Positions 8,817 through 18,644 of a stretch of 64,000 bases of DNA are shown piece by piece. The translations under genes and the position numbers were made by a program. The notes under the pieces are model-generated. The model was not told the DNA's origin, did not search any database, and saw only the letters and a list, made by a program, of their open reading frames with translations. The DNA is from Symbiodinium kawagutii (lineage: Eukaryota > Sar > Dinophyceae > Suessiales > Symbiodiniaceae): the NCBI GenBank assembly GCA_009767595.1, contig VSDK01001483.1, positions 1-64,000 of the forward strand, written 5' to 3'. Positions within the stretch are counted from its first letter, which is position 1. The number at the start of each line of letters is the position of its first letter.

Positions 8817-11020
8817 AGTTGAGAGAGGTGTTCCGAGTTTGGGACATTGGACGAGATCCAAAGAAAGCAGCCGAAGGAACTTTGAAGTGGTCATCGTTGG
8901 GAGCTGAGGTTGATGGTGAGAGAGGCTTGGTGGGCTCAAACACCAAGTTTCAGAGAGGAGTGCTTGGTGCCACTCTGAGCCTGCTATGGAGCGACAGGAT
9001 TGACCCTGCGGGACATGATTTGCAGGCCATCGTGTCAAAGCACATGCACAGCATTCAGTTCTGTCGCCCCCTGGGTAGTGTCCTCGATCATCTGTATCGG
9101 GAGATGCAAAAGCTAGGGGGTGGCAGGGACTTGAGCGAGCTGGGCAGGGATGAGCTCCTGCTGCTGTGCTGCCTGCTGCCGCAACATTGGATCAACCAGC
9201 GGAGACTTCCCTCTGGCCTTGTCTATGCCACCGATGCCTCGGAAGACGGAGGCGGTGCATGTGTGAGCACAGGACTGAGTGATTGGGGTCAACATCGTTG
9301 TCATGGACTTGCCCATGCTGGAGCTGGACTCGAAGGGTCGTCTGCAGATGACCTTTTGGTGATTGAGGTCTTCAGTGGCATGGGAGGCCTGAAGCGAGCC
9401 TTGGAATTGTTGGGCTTGGTGCCGCAGGGAGTGATCGCCATCGACAATCACCCACAAAGTAAGAAGATCACCAGGATGCATTGTAGACATGCGATTGCCA
9501 TCGAGGATGTGACCTCAGTGACAAAGGAGGTCGTGATGGAGTGGCGGCGGCAGTTTCCTCGTGTGACGAAAGTGCTCATAGCAGGGGGCTGGCCATGTGT
9601 CCATCACTCATCGCTCAATGTGAACCGACAAGGAGCTGATGGACCGACGAGCCTGTTGCTTGACTCAATGCTGGCCATTCGTGACTGGTTGCTGGAGGTC
9701 AGTGGGCAGAACAATTTGCCCGCATGGACCGTGTGCGAGTTCTACGAGAACGTGGTCATGGACGAAGCGGACCTTGAAGTTCAGAGTGGCAAGATTGGCT
9801 GGTACCCAGTTTTCTTTGAAGCTGGAGATCTGGGCCACTGTAGGAGACCAAGACTGTACTGGCTGAAGAACATTGACCTGGTGAAGGCCAAAGACTTGAA
9901 GGTCCACGTAGGAGGAAAGATTCGAGACCTCAAGGTTGCCTTAACCAAGCTGGAGGTCATCACCCCGAAGCCGGATCTGATGTGGTTTCTTCGCCCTGGA
10001 GCAGCCAAGCTAGCAGCTCCAACCGAGCCCTTCTACACCTTCACAAGACCAATCTTGCGGAAGGAGCCGCCCCCAGGTCCTGCAGGACTCAACCGCGCTT
10101 CGGAGAAAGCTGTTCGTCGGTGGCGTGGTGATAGCTACCGGCTACCTCCATATGCATATGAGGATCAGAACCTGGCAAGGGATCAGACGGGTCCACGTCG
10201 ACTGCTACCCGATGAACAACTCAAAATAATGATGGGATTCACCAGCACCCACCTGAATTTGAAATCTCGGATGTCCAACGATGAGAAGGGCCACTTTATT
10301 GGGAACAGCTTCCATGCCATTGCAGTGGCAAGATTGTTGATGGGTCTGGTGCTTGCTCCTGACGCTCACCAAGATTGTGACCTGACGCAGCTGCTCTGGG
10401 AAACATGGAAGTTGACTGAGGACAAGGCCCTCCAAGAACAGCAGCCTTGGCGCCAGCGATTTGGAGCAGGCATTCAGCGGGATCAGGGGGTGGTGAACCT
10501 GCGGACTCGTGTTTCGCCGCCTGCCGAATTCCCGTTGAAGGCCATGCTGGATCCGCAGAATCGCTTGTCTGATGAGGAGCTGCTCTCGTACCAGCTCACC
10601 AGATCTGCTGTTCAAAAAGGATGTGATATCAGAGTGGATCTTGACCAACCTTTCTCCCATGGGGCATTTTGCCGCCATTCGATCGACCCTGGCAATTGGA
10701 AATGGAAAGTCCTGCTATCTTACAAGTGGAAGCAGGGCAACCAACACATCAATGTGTTGGAAACGACTGCAGTACTTGACCTGGCCCGACGACTCGCCAG
10801 GGATCCAAAGAGCCATGGGCAGAGGTCAATCTTGTTGGTTGACAATATGGTTTCACTGTCGGTCTTGTGCAAAGGCCGATCTTCAGCTCGCTCTCTACAT
10901 GCTCCTCTTCGACGACTGGCTGCAGTTCTGCTCTCAGCAGACCTGCGTTTCTACTACGGTTGGGTAAAAAGCGGCTGGAACCCAGCTGATGGTCCCAGTC
11001 GTTGGAAGGCCCGACTGTGA
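8696..11020 (+). CDS. Reverse transcriptase C-terminus, RNase H split by a C5-cytosine methyltransferase (ORF4)
   Basis: The frame is open from 8648 and has no ATG of its own; residues are numbered from 8696. YVDN (13-16) is the reverse transcriptase motif C with Asn in place of the second Asp. The first RNase H strand and Asp follow (VYATDASEDGGGACVS, Asp180). A complete cytosine-C5 methyltransferase is then inserted at about 221-559: FSGMGG (226-231, AdoMet binding), GGWPC with catalytic Cys301, ENV (351-353), RRPRLYW (383-389) and GNSFH (536-540). RNase H resumes at HINVLETTAVL (Glu689), LLVDNMVSL (Asp716) and NPADGPSR (Asp765). The residues after the PC motif (SLNVNRQG) resemble the DNMT3 branch. 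The TGA overlaps the recombinase ATG. Enzymes of this kind copy RNA into DNA, degrade the RNA and methylate CpG or related cytosines; activity here is not shown. Confidence 0.78.
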   Translation: MPLSTPRTYYSWYVDNWDSFKVVARGAQAEYEGTPSDEQLKLREVFRVWDIGRDPKKAAEGTLKWSSLGAEVDGERGLVGSNTKFQRGVLGATLSLLWSDRIDPAGHDLQAIVSKHMHSIQFCRPLGSVLDHLYREMQKLGGGRDLSELGRDELLLLCCLLPQHWINQRRLPSGLVYATDASEDGGGACVSTGLSDWGQHRCHGLAHAGAGLEGSSADDLLVIEVFSGMGGLKRALELLGLVPQGVIAIDNHPQSKKITRMHCRHAIAIEDVTSVTKEVVMEWRRQFPRVTKVLIAGGWPCVHHSSLNVNRQGADGPTSLLLDSMLAIRDWLLEVSGQNNLPAWTVCEFYENVVMDEADLEVQSGKIGWYPVFFEAGDLGHCRRPRLYWLKNIDLVKAKDLKVHVGGKIRDLKVALTKLEVITPKPDLMWFLRPGAAKLAAPTEPFYTFTRPILRKEPPPGPAGLNRASEKAVRRWRGDSYRLPPYAYEDQNLARDQTGPRRLLPDEQLKIMMGFTSTHLNLKSRMSNDEKGHFIGNSFHAIAVARLLMGLVLAPDAHQDCDLTQLLWETWKLTEDKALQEQQPWRQRFGAGIQRDQGVVNLRTRVSPPAEFPLKAMLDPQNRLSDEELLSYQLTRSAVQKGCDIRVDLDQPFSHGAFCRHSIDPGNWKWKVLLSYKWKQGNQHINVLETTAVLDLARRLARDPKSHGQRSILLVDNMVSLSVLCKGRSSARSLHAPLRRLAAVLLSADLRFYYGWVKSGWNPADGPSRWKARL

Positions 11021-11979
11021 TGCCAAGAGCGCAGTTGATTCACCGCCAGTCGAAGAGAGAGCGAAAAAGAGAGCGTCAAGAGCTGGGAACACTCCAGGAA
11101 TTAGTTGTGCAAAAGGGGACCTACACGCGGTACCTTACTGCTGTTTCACGTTTTCTTGATTTTCTACAGGGTTTAGGTTACTCTTACCCCCAAACGTTTT
11201 CTGAGCTTGACCTTAAGGTTTGCGAATTCATTGAAAGTTTATGGCGCGAAGGAGAACCAAAGGCATATGCTTCTGACACCATAAGTGGCCTGGGACACTT
11301 TATCCCTGCTTGCAAGCGATCGCTTGTGGGTAGTTGGCGGTTGCACGGGTCCTGGACTCGTGCTGAGTTGCCAGAACGGGCGCTTCCGCTGACTCCCATG
11401 ATGGCCTATGCGCTAGCCCAACTTGCATATAATCACGGCTGGAATGACCTGAGCATCCTTATCCTGTTGGGCTTCTCAGTGTTTGCTCGTACAGGTGAGC
11501 TTTTCCAAGCCCGTGCTGGGGATTTTGTCTTTGACCGTCAATTTCGACGGGGAGTTTGGTCTTTGCCTCTTACCAAATCTGGGCAACGAGCTGGCATCCG
11601 TGAATCTTTGACAATACAAGACCATTGGCTCTTAGTAGCTCTCCAGCAATACTGTCGCAACTTGCATCCAGGTGACACCCTGCGGTCTGTCTCGCCTCAG
11701 TTGATGCGACAACGCTACAAAAGCCTTCTTGATGAAGCAAACCTTCCTGAAGGTTTTGCCTTCTACTCGCTTCGGCGAGGGGGAGCAACACACGCCTTTC
11801 GGACTACAAACAGCTTGTCAGCTGTCTGTCTGACTGGCCGTTGGAGCCATGAAAAGACAGCTCGAATTTACATTACTGATGCACTTGCTCAGTTAACAGA
11901 AATCAACCTTGAGCCCAGAGTTCAACGTAAGCTCCTTCAGCTTGCTCGTCAAGCTCGGCCTGACTTTGCCTTTGACTGA
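11020..11979 (+). CDS. Tyrosine recombinase/integrase (ORF5)
   Basis: ATG 11020 overlaps the ORF4 stop (TGATG) and gives 319 residues, a usual size for this family. The basic N-terminus (residues 5-22) and a helical core-binding region (23-115) precede the catalytic fold. Box I Arg is in FARTGEL (Arg157). Box II is YSLRRGGATH (Arg252), where the usual first His is Tyr249. Next are GRWSHEKTARIYI with His276 and the nucleophile Tyr284. The enzyme would cut and rejoin circular element DNA into the genome. Its place at the end of the element and the lack of any DDE integrase agree. Substitution of His by Tyr in HxxR is seen directly; its effect on activity is unknown. Confidence 0.82.
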   Translation: MPRAQLIHRQSKRERKRERQELGTLQELVVQKGTYTRYLTAVSRFLDFLQGLGYSYPQTFSELDLKVCEFIESLWREGEPKAYASDTISGLGHFIPACKRSLVGSWRLHGSWTRAELPERALPLTPMMAYALAQLAYNHGWNDLSILILLGFSVFARTGELFQARAGDFVFDRQFRRGVWSLPLTKSGQRAGIRESLTIQDHWLLVALQQYCRNLHPGDTLRSVSPQLMRQRYKSLLDEANLPEGFAFYSLRRGGATHAFRTTNSLSAVCLTGRWSHEKTARIYITDALAQLTEINLEPRVQRKLLQLARQARPDFAFD

Positions 11980-12123
11980 TGTGGCTAATGAGCCCTGCCG
12001 TTCACTCTGTGATAAAAAGATGTTCTTCTTCTGTTCTTGCCATTGGGCATTCACCCCTCCTCTCCCCCCTCGTCCTGGCCAGACTTGTGCGCCTACGGTC
12101 ACAGTCCCTGTAGTGTGGGTCAG

Positions 12124-13110
12124 GTGGACACCGGTGTCTGGGAGGTAAGCTTTTGATGCTTGGGTATTGACCCGTGAGGGGGCCTCCCGGTGGTCAGGTG
12201 TCCTGCAAGGTTCACTTGGGGTTGGTCTTCATGTGGCCGTCTGTTCACCAGGTTGGTTGGGGGGCGTGGCCACCTATTGAGGTGCCTTTCCTCTAACCTG
12301 GTTATCCGGTCACGTGGTGCCTTCCGTCACATAGGTTTGAACAACAGCCCTCAGCGCAGCTGTAAAATGGAGCCTAACCTCTGAGCACTAACCTTTTGGC
12401 ATCCTAGGATAGTGTGAAGGGGTGATTGTGCTCCTCAGTCTGGCTCTTGTGGCCCACCACCTTCCCCTGCGCCACCAGGGTAGGTTGACACCGGTGTCTG
12501 GGAGGTAAGCTTTTGATGCTTGGGTATTGACCCGTGAGGGGGCCTCCCGGTGGTCAGGTGTCCTGCAAGGTTCACTTGGGGTTGGTCTTCATGTGGCCGT
12601 CTGTTCACCAGGTTGGTTGGGGGGCGTGGCCACCTATTGAGGTGCCTTTCCTCTAACCTGGTTATCCGGTCACGTGGTGCCTTCCGTCACATAGGTTTGA
12701 ACAACAGCCCTCAGCGCAGCTGTAAAATGGAGCCTAACCTCTGAGCACTAACCTTTTGGCATCCTAGGATAGTGTGAAGGGGTGATTGTGCTCCTCAGTC
12801 TGGCTCTTGTGGCCCACCACCTTCCCCTGCGCCACCAGGGTAGGTTGACACCGGTGTCTGGGAGGTAAGCTTTTGATGCTTGGGTATTGACCCGTGAGGG
12901 GGCCTCCCGGTGGTCAGGTGTCCTGCAAGGTTCACTTGGGGTTGGTCTTCATGTGGCCGTCTGTTCACCAGGTTGGTTGGGGGGCGTGGCCACCTATTGA
13001 GGTGCCTTTCCTCTAACCTGGTTATCCGGTCACGTGGTGCCTTCCGTCACATAGGTTTGAACAACAGCCCTCAGCGCAGCTGTAAAATGGAGCCTAACCT
13101 CTGAGCACTA
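12124..13110 (+). repeat. Right terminal repeat array, B1-A2-B2-A3-B3
   Basis: The array has a 360-bp period. Block B1 (12124-12386) is followed by two apparently identical A+B units (12387-12746 and 12747-13106) and a closing ACTA (13107-13110). Block A equals the left terminus. At each internal junction GAGC-ACTA-ACCTTTT fuses the element's right and left ends through a shared ACTA, as expected for a circle junction. The standard split repeat has one such unit; this copy has an extra one. A 64-residue open frame recurs in each unit but is only a by-product of the repeat. Confidence 0.82.
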
Positions 13111-14176
13111 TATTTTTGCATGTGGATATATGTATGTAAAATTATATATATATATATGTATACATACATATGTATGTATACTCGTTGCATAGTCTAAATG
13201 TATGGTGCATTTCAGTTGACAATCACATGCTGTATATTTATATTACACGTGTGCATGTACATAACGTACACTCTCTAGACATACAGATAGGCTAAATAGG
13301 TTATAGCAAATTGTGCACATGCTGCCACCCCCAACTAGTTTTATCAGCTGATCCACCTCTCATGAACTGGCGGTTTGGTTGGGCAGTGTAATCACAAGTC
13401 CTAGGTCCTAGGTTCAGAGATGACAACATTCCAGAGTGTTCCAGTATGTTCCAGCATGCCTTTTGTGCAGAAGTATGAAAATGTGTTAAGCATGAAGTTG
13501 ATGTCAATTTCAGTTGTTAAAAGCACTAAACAGGTGTTTCAAAATCATCAGAAATATGGAACTTTGGTTCTATATCCCGAACTTCCCAAACCACAAGGCT
13601 GGAGGCCAATTGGTCGCGCGGTGACATTGGATGATTCCAAATGCACATACAAACATTCAGTTTCCCCATATATCAGATATATAAATATATATATATATAT
13701 ATCCCCATAATTATCAGATATCTAGTTCACATTTTGCATCTCGGCCATAATAACTATATATTCGAACATTTCCAGATTAGATAACTGATGATGCATCAGC
13801 CCCGAGCAGTTTGCTCGACCCGCCTCATGGCTAAGAAGCAACGAAGAGGTGGTTGGGAACAGCCGCTGAACAGTGGCACCAAAAATAATCGACAGCTCAG
13901 AGCCCCCAAAGCTAGGCTTGGGCTCCCAATGTTGGTGGAAGGTGATGGCCTTTGGGTACAGCTCCAAACTGAATATACCTATGATATATATTGATATATA
14001 GATCTGATCTGATCTGATCTGATATGATATACTGTAATGTACAAATAAGTTCCATACATATTGGTAGATACACATCATACGATTTCATATACATTTAAGA
14101 TATAGTGACAGCATGCATTTCATACATGTGTGTAGATCTATTCGCAGGTGTAGGATTTACCAGCACTGTTGCACAG
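13111..14176. other. AT-rich spacer to the right of the retrotransposon
   Basis: It contains TA microsatellites at about 13141-13180 and 13681-13702 and a run of five GATCT/GATAT pentamers near 14000-14030. No convincing exon is visible. Confidence 0.4.
13141..13180. repeat. TA/TATG microsatellite
   Basis: TA run followed by TATG/TACA units just right of the retrotransposon. Confidence 0.75.
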
Positions 14177-14340
14177 CACTGTGCCATGCCGAAGGAGATG
14201 ACACGTCGCACCACAACGGCCCCAGGGATGCTGACATTTGATGGCCTTGTCCAAGACATCATCCAGCGGAGAGGCAAGCTCGGCAGCAAGGCCGGAGCAG
14301 CTGCGCAGCGCTTCAGCCGCGGTGCCAAGTGTTGGCTCAC
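14177..14340. other. GC-rich exon-like island, strand unresolved
   Basis: On the plus strand a frame between an AG at 14175-14176 and a GT at 14322 reads as protein (contains MLTFDGLVQDIIQRRG). On the minus strand a frame ending in a good donor (GTAAAT) near 14150 also reads as protein (contains AELASPLDDVLDKAIK). One of them is probably a real exon; composition alone does not decide. Confidence 0.35.
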
Positions 14341-14505
14341 GAGTTGCATGGTGGACATATCTAACATGACATGGTGGACATAGATATATAACTGTAGCTA
14401 TTTTTACTCCAAGGTTTATGTAGACAGAGATGTATGCATGCATTATATTCCATGTGTATATGATTGTATATACATTTGTCTGCCGGTCAATGATTGGAAG
14501 TACCC

Positions 14506-14635
14506 CCGCGTCGAATTCCAGCATCCACCTGGGACAACTGGTGCAGCGAATGACCCAAGCAGTGATGCCTTAGGAGGCTCAAGACAACTCCAAGCCCTGG
14601 AAGTGCCTAGGCCACCTAAACAGCCAGCCCTTTGA
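14506..14635 (+). CDS. Exon-like segment with stop codon
   Basis: After an AG at 14504-14505 the frame reads YPRVEFQHPPGTTG and continues polar and Pro-rich to a TGA at 14633-14635 (43 residues). It could be a terminal exon following the island at 14177, but the phases tested do not match directly. Confidence 0.28.
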
Positions 14636-15635
14636 GCCAACCAATAAACATTGAGAAACCACTTATCATTTGTTGTTGTCATGCCCCAAGTGTGTTGTTT
14701 GTTGGTATAGTGATCCTGGATTAGATAGAAGATTGGACCATCCCCAATGGTTATACCATCTACTCCAGGATGGTTATACTATTCAACTGAGTTGTTTGTT
14801 GATATCCAACTGCCATGCATGTTCTGCGTCACCAGGAAGGCGCTGATTCAGCCCTTGACTACCAGGAGGCTGAGGGATGGGCATGTCCTCCGGGGCGTTC
14901 GCATTGTCCAAAGGTTCCAGATGGGGGGTGCCTTAAAATTGGGAACCCCGAACATGGATGAAAATGGTTGGTTTACTACTACAAATTTTTGATAAAGGAT
15001 GCTTTGGGGTACTGTACCCCTATTTGCAGAAACCACCAAATTGGTAGCAGTTTCCCAAACTGGTTGAGTGTTCTCTTGAAGATCCCTTTCCGAATCGATT
15101 TCCGATTTCAGGCTTTCAGGGCCAGGAAGACTCTGACCAAGTTACGCCCGGCAGAAAACACACGTGAGCCCATGATCAGTGGTGATGATTCACCGTCATT
15201 GAGGATGATGGTCATCAACCATAGCTCAGGGCGCCACCATGGCTCAACCGCAACTCCCAACCTGGGTTTTTTCATGGGGTAGCAAGGGGACCCGAAGGAT
15301 CCATTCTGACGGTGGATCATTTTGAGCCATAGGGGATGCAAAAATCTGGGTGCCTTGGGTGCTCCGGGTTGATTAAATTTGGGTCCCAAACTCGCTGATA
15401 GCTGGCAGAATTGAACAATATGATGGTTTTTGGCAGGACAAAACATGCTAACTATATGTTACTATCATATTGAACTACCATAGTTGTGTTTTGTTGGAAC
15501 TTCCTGGGAAACCGGGAGGGCTATGGTTGCTCCCCCATGTCGCTCAGGTGTGGTCCACCTATGCCAACTACGTAAGATCGTGTCTGGAAGAGAGGTGCAG
15601 GGAGCAGCGCTGTTTCTGTGGAGGATTGACACGGC
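14636..15635. other. Spacer with one MITE-like repeat
   Basis: Apart from the MITE-like copy at 14927-15037, open frames here overlap on both strands and none is persuasive. Confidence 0.3.
14927..15037. mobile_element. MITE-like element, GGGGTACCCC family
   Basis: Left arm GGGGTGCCTTAAAATTGGG and right arm ending TATTTGCAGAAACCACC are imperfect inverted copies of the terminal sequence shared with the copies near 20240, 26109 and 33195. The right arm carries a GGGGTACTGTACCCC palindrome. It is degenerate and has no coding capacity. Confidence 0.45.
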
Positions 15636-15881
15636 ATGAGCTCACAGCGGAACTGTCAGGCGTGGATTGCAGCTCAACAGCTTTTGCAAGATTGGCTGGG
15701 CAATCCAGAAGAAACTAGGCAAGCTGCATGTCAGCTGCTGTGCGATTGATGGCTTCAAGATTTGACTTGGGATGCAGTCTTTCGCGCTTGGTTGCGGAAC
15801 TTGAGTGGGACAGCTGGCAGAATTGTTTTGCGGTTGTGAATTGCGTTAGCTGAACTTGGACCGCGTGTCAAGAATTGTTGA
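15636..15881 (+). pseudogene. Decayed reading frame interrupted by TGA codons
   Basis: One continuous phase reads as protein (AWIAAQQLLQDWLGNPEETR, then WLQDLTWDAVFRAWLRNLSG, then IALAELGPRV) but is broken by in-frame TGA at 15747 and 15837 and ends at TGA 15879. The stops sit where Arg (CGA) would be plausible. The repeated W/L/A-rich helical pattern suggests helical repeats. The family is not recognised. It may instead be exons separated by very short introns, which is less likely. Confidence 0.38.
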
Positions 15882-17730
15882 CTTTATGTGCTTGCAAGCC
15901 ACCGTTTGTGTGTTTGTGCATGTGGGTGTAAGCAAGAGTTGTGGAACCCCAGCATTCTTATATCTCAGCCCCAGCGCTAAGATTTGCCAGCTTCCAGAGA
16001 AGGTCCCCAGAAAAGCTGAAATTATGATGGTCTACGTGATGTGTTCCCTCCAAGCGCAGGTTGTTCCATCATTGTCTAATACCAGACCTTTTCTAAGCAC
16101 ATCTCTCAGGGGCTTTTCAAAGGTTTGCAATGGTTTAATGACGTGGTCAAATTGTGGATGGGCATCTCACATACATGTACGATCATGTACGTGTTTGTGT
16201 TTGTGTTTGATTATGCATGATCCTGCATCTTTATATACATCATGTGTGGATTTGTCACGATCCTCACTGGCCTATGATGATTGATCCAACCAGGCGTAAA
16301 ACTCAGTTTTTGGTCGCAAACAAGATGACTATGTACAAAGCAATTTTTTCGACCTACTTATTTGAAAGCAAAGGACCTCTTTCGACAGCTTTGAACTACC
16401 CTGCCCTTTGGCTGAGACAAAGTCAACCAGGCTGCGTTGTGAACGACTGTAGAACAAGAAATGCAATTGGAAAATAGATGCCTGAACGTTGATGGATCTG
16501 GTTACATTGATTTCCTGGACTGCAAGCAGGACAAGGATAGATTTCGATGGATTGCCCATCTTCTAGTGAAAACGCAGTGAGTAGGAGCAGGTAGAGCAGC
16601 CTGGTCCATGTCTGCGCGTTATGTCAGACATGCGGCATGCTCCGTTGCAGGCAAGAACGCCTACAGGCCATATTTTCACTTCTCGGACTCGCACCTGGTC
16701 TCCAGGGGGCGATGGTGGTCCTGCGGTTTCATCCCCTTCCAAGCCATCAGAACTAGATCCCACCTGCCTTTGGGATGATTCTAGGGGATGATGAAGCGAT
16801 TTGGTCCATTCGGAGTGTTCAGAGTCTCACGGGCTTCCGGGGGGGTCCATATGGGTTTATGCCTTCTTTCTTGCCTGGGATGACTATTTGATTTGTTTGG
16901 TATGTTTCTTGGATTGATTGAAACAACCAACCAGATCACTTGCGGGAATATCGATCGACCAATAGAAGCCACGCAGTGGCATCAAACTATGCAGCGTGTG
17001 TCGCCCGCAAGTTGTGGCGTGAAGCAGTGGAACATGAGAATAGTTGGAAACATAAACATAGACAGTACTTATTCATCTTTGGATGGGTGCAGCAACTTTT
17101 GTAGAAACTTTGCCGTCACAAAATTCCAGCCTTGCTGCCCAAAAAGTAGCTTTACCATATTGATTGGGATGCGGCTAGCCGCCAAAAGATGGTACCAAGA
17201 TGAGATGTACCAACTATCTCATATCTAGGAGGGCGGGGTTGTTTCCAGAGTGAGAGTAAGGTACTGCACGCCAACAAAACCTAGTTGTGACTTGTTGATT
17301 CTTAGGGGAAGCCACGCTTTGACATTGTGGCAACCAAGAGTTTTTAGTAAATCCAAATTGCACCCCCCAGCAGTGCTAAGATGCATATGACCTTTTGAGA
17401 TCTTGAATCAGCTCAGAACTACCTTCTACACTCACAGTGACCGGTCCGGTACTAGCTAAACTACGGGTGTTGGTCAACGCTAAATGGGAGGCTGTGCCAA
17501 CCCCAGCTATATACCTCCAAGCTCCTCCCAAATCACCGACGTTTATGGCAGGGACCAACGGCCGAACTACCCATATATCTAGAAGTATTAAGAATACATG
17601 TTTGATTATACCTCATTTGTAACTGTGGATTTGCATACCACGTAAAGATTGTACGCAAATGAAGCATCCCCAACTGTCAGATACTGCCAATCTATCCACT
17701 GTATCCTCGCAATTTGCGCCTTGCGATGCC
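15882..17730. other. Mostly non-coding stretch
   Basis: The only notable segment is a minus-strand exon-like frame near 16680-16760 (contains DGLEGDETAGPPSPPGDQ) followed by a GTGCGA donor. Otherwise only short overlapping frames and A/T-rich sequence are seen. Confidence 0.3.
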
Positions 17731-17988
17731 ATGTCAGATGTCGAAGGCTTCTTCGGGCTGAGGTTTCTGCGGTCCTACGTCTCTCCAGAGGCCGCCCGAA
17801 AACATGCCGGCGGTGTTGCGCCTCGGTCACACAGGGGGGGCGACAAGCGGCAAGGAGTAGCCAGGGTCAAGGGGTCCGTTGGGATGGGTCAAAATCCACC
17901 ATGGGCAGCGGAAAATGCATTGGTGAACCTCCCAGGATTTCTTGGGCCTGAAGGAAACGGAGACTTGACCTACAGCATCGATCTGTGA
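17731..17988 (+). CDS. Small hypothetical protein, 85 residues
   Basis: A continuous frame runs from ATG 17731 to TGA 17986-17988. The product starts MSDVEGFFGLRFLRSYVS, has a basic Gly/Arg-rich middle (HRGGDKRQGVARVKG) and a neutral C-terminus with LPGFLGPEGNGDLTYS. No motif is recognised. It could be a single-exon gene or one exon of a larger one (a CCAG/GA border near 17937 is splice-like). The antisense strand is partly open too. Confidence 0.35.
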   Translation: MSDVEGFFGLRFLRSYVSPEAARKHAGGVAPRSHRGGDKRQGVARVKGSVGMGQNPPWAAENALVNLPGFLGPEGNGDLTYSIDL

Positions 17989-18582
17989 CGAATAATCCCT
18001 TCCGAATGTAGCTAATCCTAGCCCCTCCTAACACATAGAGAATATTTGCCAAGGAGTTTGTTCCCGAGGGAAAACAAAGGTTTTCTTTTGCAGAAGGAAA
18101 GAGTATATTAGAATTTCAATTAAGCTTGGTTATTGCATGTTTTTACGAAAGGTAGCTGCAGCTGCCTGAGTTCCATGCCAGTGCCACGTATTGGGGAGGA
18201 CGGTGCCTACATTTTGTCCACCCTTTCTCCCAAGTATGCAGTAATGAGCGTTTGCTATTTGTTCACCAGGGTTATACAGTAACCCCCTTTTAGCTATTAT
18301 TGACCAGTATGTTTATGCATTGTCACCCATCATTATCCAGCTAGTTTTGGATATGCTAAAGGATCCTTAGGTCACTTGGAATGATGCATCATTAGGCTGC
18401 AGTTGAGAGCAGCTACCCCAGTTCATCATTGTCACCCAACAAATAATGGAGGGTATATTGGGTAAGGGCTAGGTGAACAACAAAGACTAGCTTGGTCATT
18501 TATGGGATGCTCACCAAGGGTGCAGGGTATTGACCCATAGCCACCTATCCAACCAGCAATAGAGGAACAACTAGCGAAATCA

Positions 18583-18644
18583 ATGGCGAGAACGAAACTG
18601 CTGCTGATCGCAAAGGCTTTTGCGATCGCATTGCTATCATGCCC
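18583..18644 (+). CDS. Candidate first exon encoding a signal peptide
   Basis: The reading frame MARTKLLLIAKAFAIALLSC starts at an ATG and is followed by CC and a GTGAAC donor at 18645. A basic start, a leucine/alanine-rich core and a small-residue end are the classic parts of an ER signal peptide. No second exon could be assigned, so the mature protein is unknown. A chance hydrophobic frame remains possible. Confidence 0.33.

Larger units (their letters stand above)
5087..13110 (+). mobile_element. DIRS/PAT-like tyrosine-recombinase retrotransposon carrying a C5 DNA methyltransferase
   Basis: The element runs from ACTAACC at its left end to GAGCACTA at its right end. In order it encodes a Lys-rich Gag-like protein, a conserved ORF of unknown role, reverse transcriptase, RNase H interrupted by a cytosine-C5 methyltransferase, and a tyrosine recombinase. 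No aspartic protease or DDE integrase is visible. The termini are split direct repeats: block A (67 bp) at the left end and B-A-B-A-B at the right. This is the layout known for PAT/Ngaro-type members of the DIRS order, which integrate circular DNA with their own recombinase. ACTA occurs at both ends, so each boundary is ambiguous by 4 bp. One frame break in the reverse transcriptase suggests that this copy is defective or that its ORFs need recoding. Most codons are intact and the two complete repeat units look identical, so insertion is probably recent. Confidence 0.82.

Noticed and set aside
12190..13104. The same 64-residue open frame occurring three times
   Set aside because: It is carried by the 360-bp terminal repeat unit, has no motif and is far more likely structural DNA than a gene.
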